From assembly GCA_008330645.1 (NCBI GenBank), contig VLTN01000016.1, positions 124,001 through 188,000 of the forward strand: a DNA stretch of 64,000 bases. Direction: 5' to 3'. A program made the translations under genes and the position numbers. The stretch's first letter is position 1. Each line of letters starts with the position of its first letter. Shown in pieces: positions 61,443 through 64,000 of the stretch. Source of the stretch: Cafeteria roenbergensis. Lineage: Eukaryota; Sar; Bigyra; Bicosoecida; Cafeteriaceae. Under the pieces are notes generated by a model. It was not told where the DNA came from. It saw only the letters and a program-made list of their open reading frames with translations, and ran no database searches.

Positions 61443-62820
61443 TCACGCGCGGCCGCCGCCTCCGCCGCCTCCGCCTCCGCCTCCGCCGCCCTCGCCCTCG
61501 CCCCCTCCGCCGCCAGAGAGAAGGCTCATCACCGCGTACGCGATAAGAACGGGGACGATATAGCCACCGTACTGCTGCCAAAACGTCGGTGGCGCCTCAG
61601 GGGCGTCCTTTCCGCCCTGCCTGCCCTGCGTGCCCTCGGCTCGCATGTTGGGGTAGGGCCACCCGCGGGTCGCAGGGCTCGCGGGAACTTGCTGCGCCGT
61701 CTCGGGCACGAGCACCTTGCCCCTTGCCCGGGGCGTGGGGCCTTGCAGGGTGGCGTCTCCTGCACGCTGCGCCTGCGCGGCCAGGAGAGCAGAGAGCGCA
61801 GAGCTCATCTGCCCAGCGCGGCCGCCCGGAGTGGCCGCACAGCCCGAGCCGTAGGGCACCCGTACCAGAAGGTCCATGCCCACAACGTCGGGCGTGAGGA
61901 GGTTGGCGGAAGCGTTCTCGCGAGTCTCGTGGGTGTGGGCACCGCCTCCGGCTCCCGCGCTTTCAACCATCGCAAGGGCCCGAGCGAGGCTGGCCTGGGT
62001 GATGTGAAGCCCGATCCAGTGCTTGAGGCCGCCCGCTGCCAGCTCGCACTGCGCGGAAGGACGTCACGGCAAGCGAGGCGAATGCCGAGGCGGCAACGGC
62101 TGGCCATGGCGCCGGGAACGCCAACGACAGCGCCACACGCCCGAGACAGCGTATGTACGCAGGGTGGACGTGCGGTCGGGCACGTGCAGCGGGCATGCCT
62201 GCCACACGGCCGGAAGCGAGACAACGCTTCCCCTCGGCCCCCCTCCCCCCCCCGACATCAATGGGCGCGACTCACAGCCCGAACGGAGGCCACAACGTCC
62301 GCCCGTCCGTCGGAAACAATGCGGACCCGGTAAGAGCCATCTGCCCGCGCAAGCTCCTGCGACGAATCCCTTGCAGGTGGCAAGAGGCGGAGTGCAGTTT
62401 GGTGGCCATCTCGGCCGCGCGTGCGCAACCCAGCCCGCGCATGCTCGCCGCTCGGTGGCAGCGCACTAACCACCAAGTTGTCTTGCTGCTCGTGCGTCCA
62501 CGGTGCCTGGCCCTCGAACACCAGCGGAAGAGACGTCTGGTTCGCCCGCACCTGCACGGCTGCCTTGGCCACAAAGGCCCCGCCGTCGCCAAGGGAGTGC
62601 TCCAGTCGAAGGGCAGCGTTCGCGACAGACAGACTGCGATGGTCGGCGAGAAGCAAGCGCGGGTCACCAGGTTGCGCGCCACGCCAGGCCGCTGGGGCGG
62701 GCAGGCCGTCCCCTCGCCGCCCGCCGAGGCCGTTCTTCTCCCAATCCCCATGCAGCTTGGCACGCTCCACGCAGATGCTCACAGCGCCATGCAAGCGACC
62801 ACCAGAACACCTGACCGCAT
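61443..62820 (-). CDS. EMC10: ER membrane protein complex subunit 10
   Basis: Exons 62783-62820, 62471-62633, 62276-62356 and 61443-62048 give 295 aa; donors gtgagc, gttagt, gtgagt and acceptors all gcag, phases consistent. Residues 1-19 are a signal peptide (MRSGVLVVACMALLSVANA) created by the first splice. The luminal domain follows the EMC10 plan: ALRLEHSLGDGGAFVAKAAV, TSLPLVFEGQ, then LARADGSYRVRI (equivalent to LNGLYRVRI), then RACELAAGGLKHWIGLHITQ. A Pro/Ala linker leads to a single C-terminal membrane helix (YGGYIVPVLIAYAVMSLL) and a poly-Gly/Glu tail, as in the human membrane isoform. EMC inserts tail-anchored and multipass proteins into the ER. It is divergent from the last gene (198 bp). 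Confidence 0.9.
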
Positions 62821-63018
62821 CCTGGGCCCTGCTCCCCCCTCTTCTGCCTTGAGGAGTCGGGGTGCGCCCTCCAATCGGCCCGCCTTTCTCGCAGCGAGCG
62901 CCCGGGAGCTCTGCTGGCGTGTCGAGCGGGCGGCTTCAGCTCGTCGCAAGGCGGACCCGCCAAACTCTCACCCTCAGCGGCCCCTGCCCGCGACGTGCGC
63001 GGGTGCGGTTCTGGGGCC

Positions 63019-64000
63019 ATGTCGTCGGGCGTGCCTACTTCTCTGGCAGCCGCCAGTGAGCTCCTGGGCCGATTCGCGGCTGCCGCGTTGGGCCGGCGAG
63101 CACGCACCTCGCACGATCGACTCGGGCCGAGGCATTTCGGCTCGGCCGCGCGGCTGCAGACCTGCCCACCCCGCGCCCGCCGCCGCACCTTGCAACCCCT
63201 TGTCCGCTGCCCGCGCCCGCTGTCCTGCAGACCGGAGTGCGGCTCTGGAATGGCTCCGGACCAAGATCGCCGCGATGCCGTGAGACGGACTGCGCGCCTC
63301 TTGCCCTCCACCTGGCCGCTCGGCGGCCGACGGCACCGACGGCAACGACTCGTAGCCGGCGAGTTGGTACTCCCGCACCCTTCCCTCCTCTGGCAGCGCC
63401 AGCTGGACCGCCCACGGGCCTGTGCCGCGGCTCTGGCCCGCGCACTTGCGCCAGCCAACGTCATTGAGCGCTGCATGCGCTGCCAGGGACTCGCACGGTC
63501 CCCCGGCCCGACACACGGTCTGGACGAGCCTTGCTCGTGCGCGCGTGGCGGGGGGGGACACGAGTGAGGGTCAGCCGCGGCGCGGCCTCGAGCTGCGGCC
63601 AAACGCTGTGCGCGCCCTCGCACGTCCTGCTGCTTGCTCCACCGTCCCGCGCAGGGAGACGGACGAGCCCTTGCGTGTCCTGAGCGCTGGCGCGGAGGAC
63701 CCCGAGTTCGATGCCGAGGTTGCCCGTATGCTTCTTGCGCGGCGCTCCGGCCTCCGCTACGTCGTCGTGTCCACCCACGAGGGCTACACGGGCCTGGGCG
63801 CGAAGTACAGGGACCTGGCCCCAGCACTCACCGTGGTGCCTGCGGCAATTTCTGATTGGGACGGGGCTGTGCCGAGCGCCGGGGCCACCACCGGCTCGAC
63901 GGCCGGGGCAGCAACGGCTGGAGCGGGTGCGACGGGCACAGGCGACGCGGAGCCCAGCGCCGGGAGCTTTGAGCTGGCCATTTTGCCGCTCTGGGACGGG
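63019..64000 (+). CDS. Unknown protein, 5' part only
   Basis: Exons 63019-63055, 63231-63279 and 63655-64000 (continuing past the window), with gtgagc and gtgaga donors and gcag acceptors, phases 1 and 2. Protein begins MSSGVPTSLAAANRSAALEW, then LRTKIAAMPETDEPLRVLSA, then a structured region PEFDAEVARMLLARRSGLRY, VVVSTHEGYTGLGAKYRDLA, PALTVVPAAISDWDGA. An Ala/Gly/Thr linker follows. I do not recognise the family from this portion. The alternating helix (VARMLLARRSG) and strand (LRYVVVSTH) suggest an alpha/beta domain. A further exon between 63280 and 63654 cannot be excluded. Divergent from EMC10. Confidence 0.5.

Noticed and set aside
1-64000. CRISPR array, bacterial operons, plastid or mitochondrial DNA
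   Set aside because: No regularly spaced repeats; introns, nuclear gene families and RNA polymerase III tRNA genes show nuclear eukaryotic DNA.

Overview
The window is eukaryotic nuclear DNA from a very GC-rich (by eye about 70% GC), gene-dense protist genome. It carries about 27 protein-coding loci, at least 32 short spliceosomal introns (GT..AG, mostly 34-550 bp) and three tRNA-Arg genes. Exon joins were inferred by reading frame, intron phase and family alignment from memory. Every multi-exon model given here closes in frame. The content points to a flagellated unicell: CFAP69, a CIBAR/FAM92 BAR protein, a CDK20-like kinase and a kinesin-3 motor. A secreted EGF/beta-sandwich protein of the kind known from stramenopile flagellar hairs (mastigonemes) suggests a stramenopile, possibly a bicosoecid-like heterotroph. 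No photosynthesis gene is visible. The lineage call is inference.

Layout. 0-19.9 kb: an Acl4-like TPR chaperone (partial) and a kinesin-3 on the minus strand; VPS50/syndetin (+); ornithine aminotransferase (-); CIBAR, NSE4, a RuvC-like RNase H-fold protein and a mitochondrial cation-efflux transporter (all +). 20-31.8 kb: a large unknown protein (+); a Gln-rich single-pass protein, an RGG-box protein and a YEATS4/GAS41 homologue (-); an S9 serine peptidase (+); then 1.3 kb with no gene found. 31.8-39.4 kb: a SNAPC1-like snRNA transcription factor (+), PIG-F (-), a RING/importin-alpha fusion (-) and an unknown basic protein (+). 39.6-57.1 kb: tRNA-Arg, an unknown membrane protein (+), a CDK20-like kinase (-), ribosomal protein eL6 (-), CFAP69 (+), the mastigoneme-like protein (-) and a coiled-coil protein (+). 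57.2-58.6 kb: two tRNA-Arg genes head to head around a low-GC island with an ankyrin fragment. 59-64 kb: a Rab18-type GTPase, mitochondrial bL33 (+), EMC10 (-) and a partial unknown gene (+).

No operon-like logic is expected. Genes alternate strand, with short divergent promoters (about 190-270 bp) and short convergent gaps (down to 22 bp). Recurrent properties are an extended GCAG 3' splice site, Ala/Gly/Ser-rich insertions that enlarge many proteins, and long C/G homopolymers confined to introns and untranslated regions.

The most unusual items are the RING-importin-alpha fusion, the near-universal GCAG acceptor, the eL6 start codon split by an intron, the RuvC-like protein, and the dispersed near-identical tRNA-Arg copies around a low-GC island.
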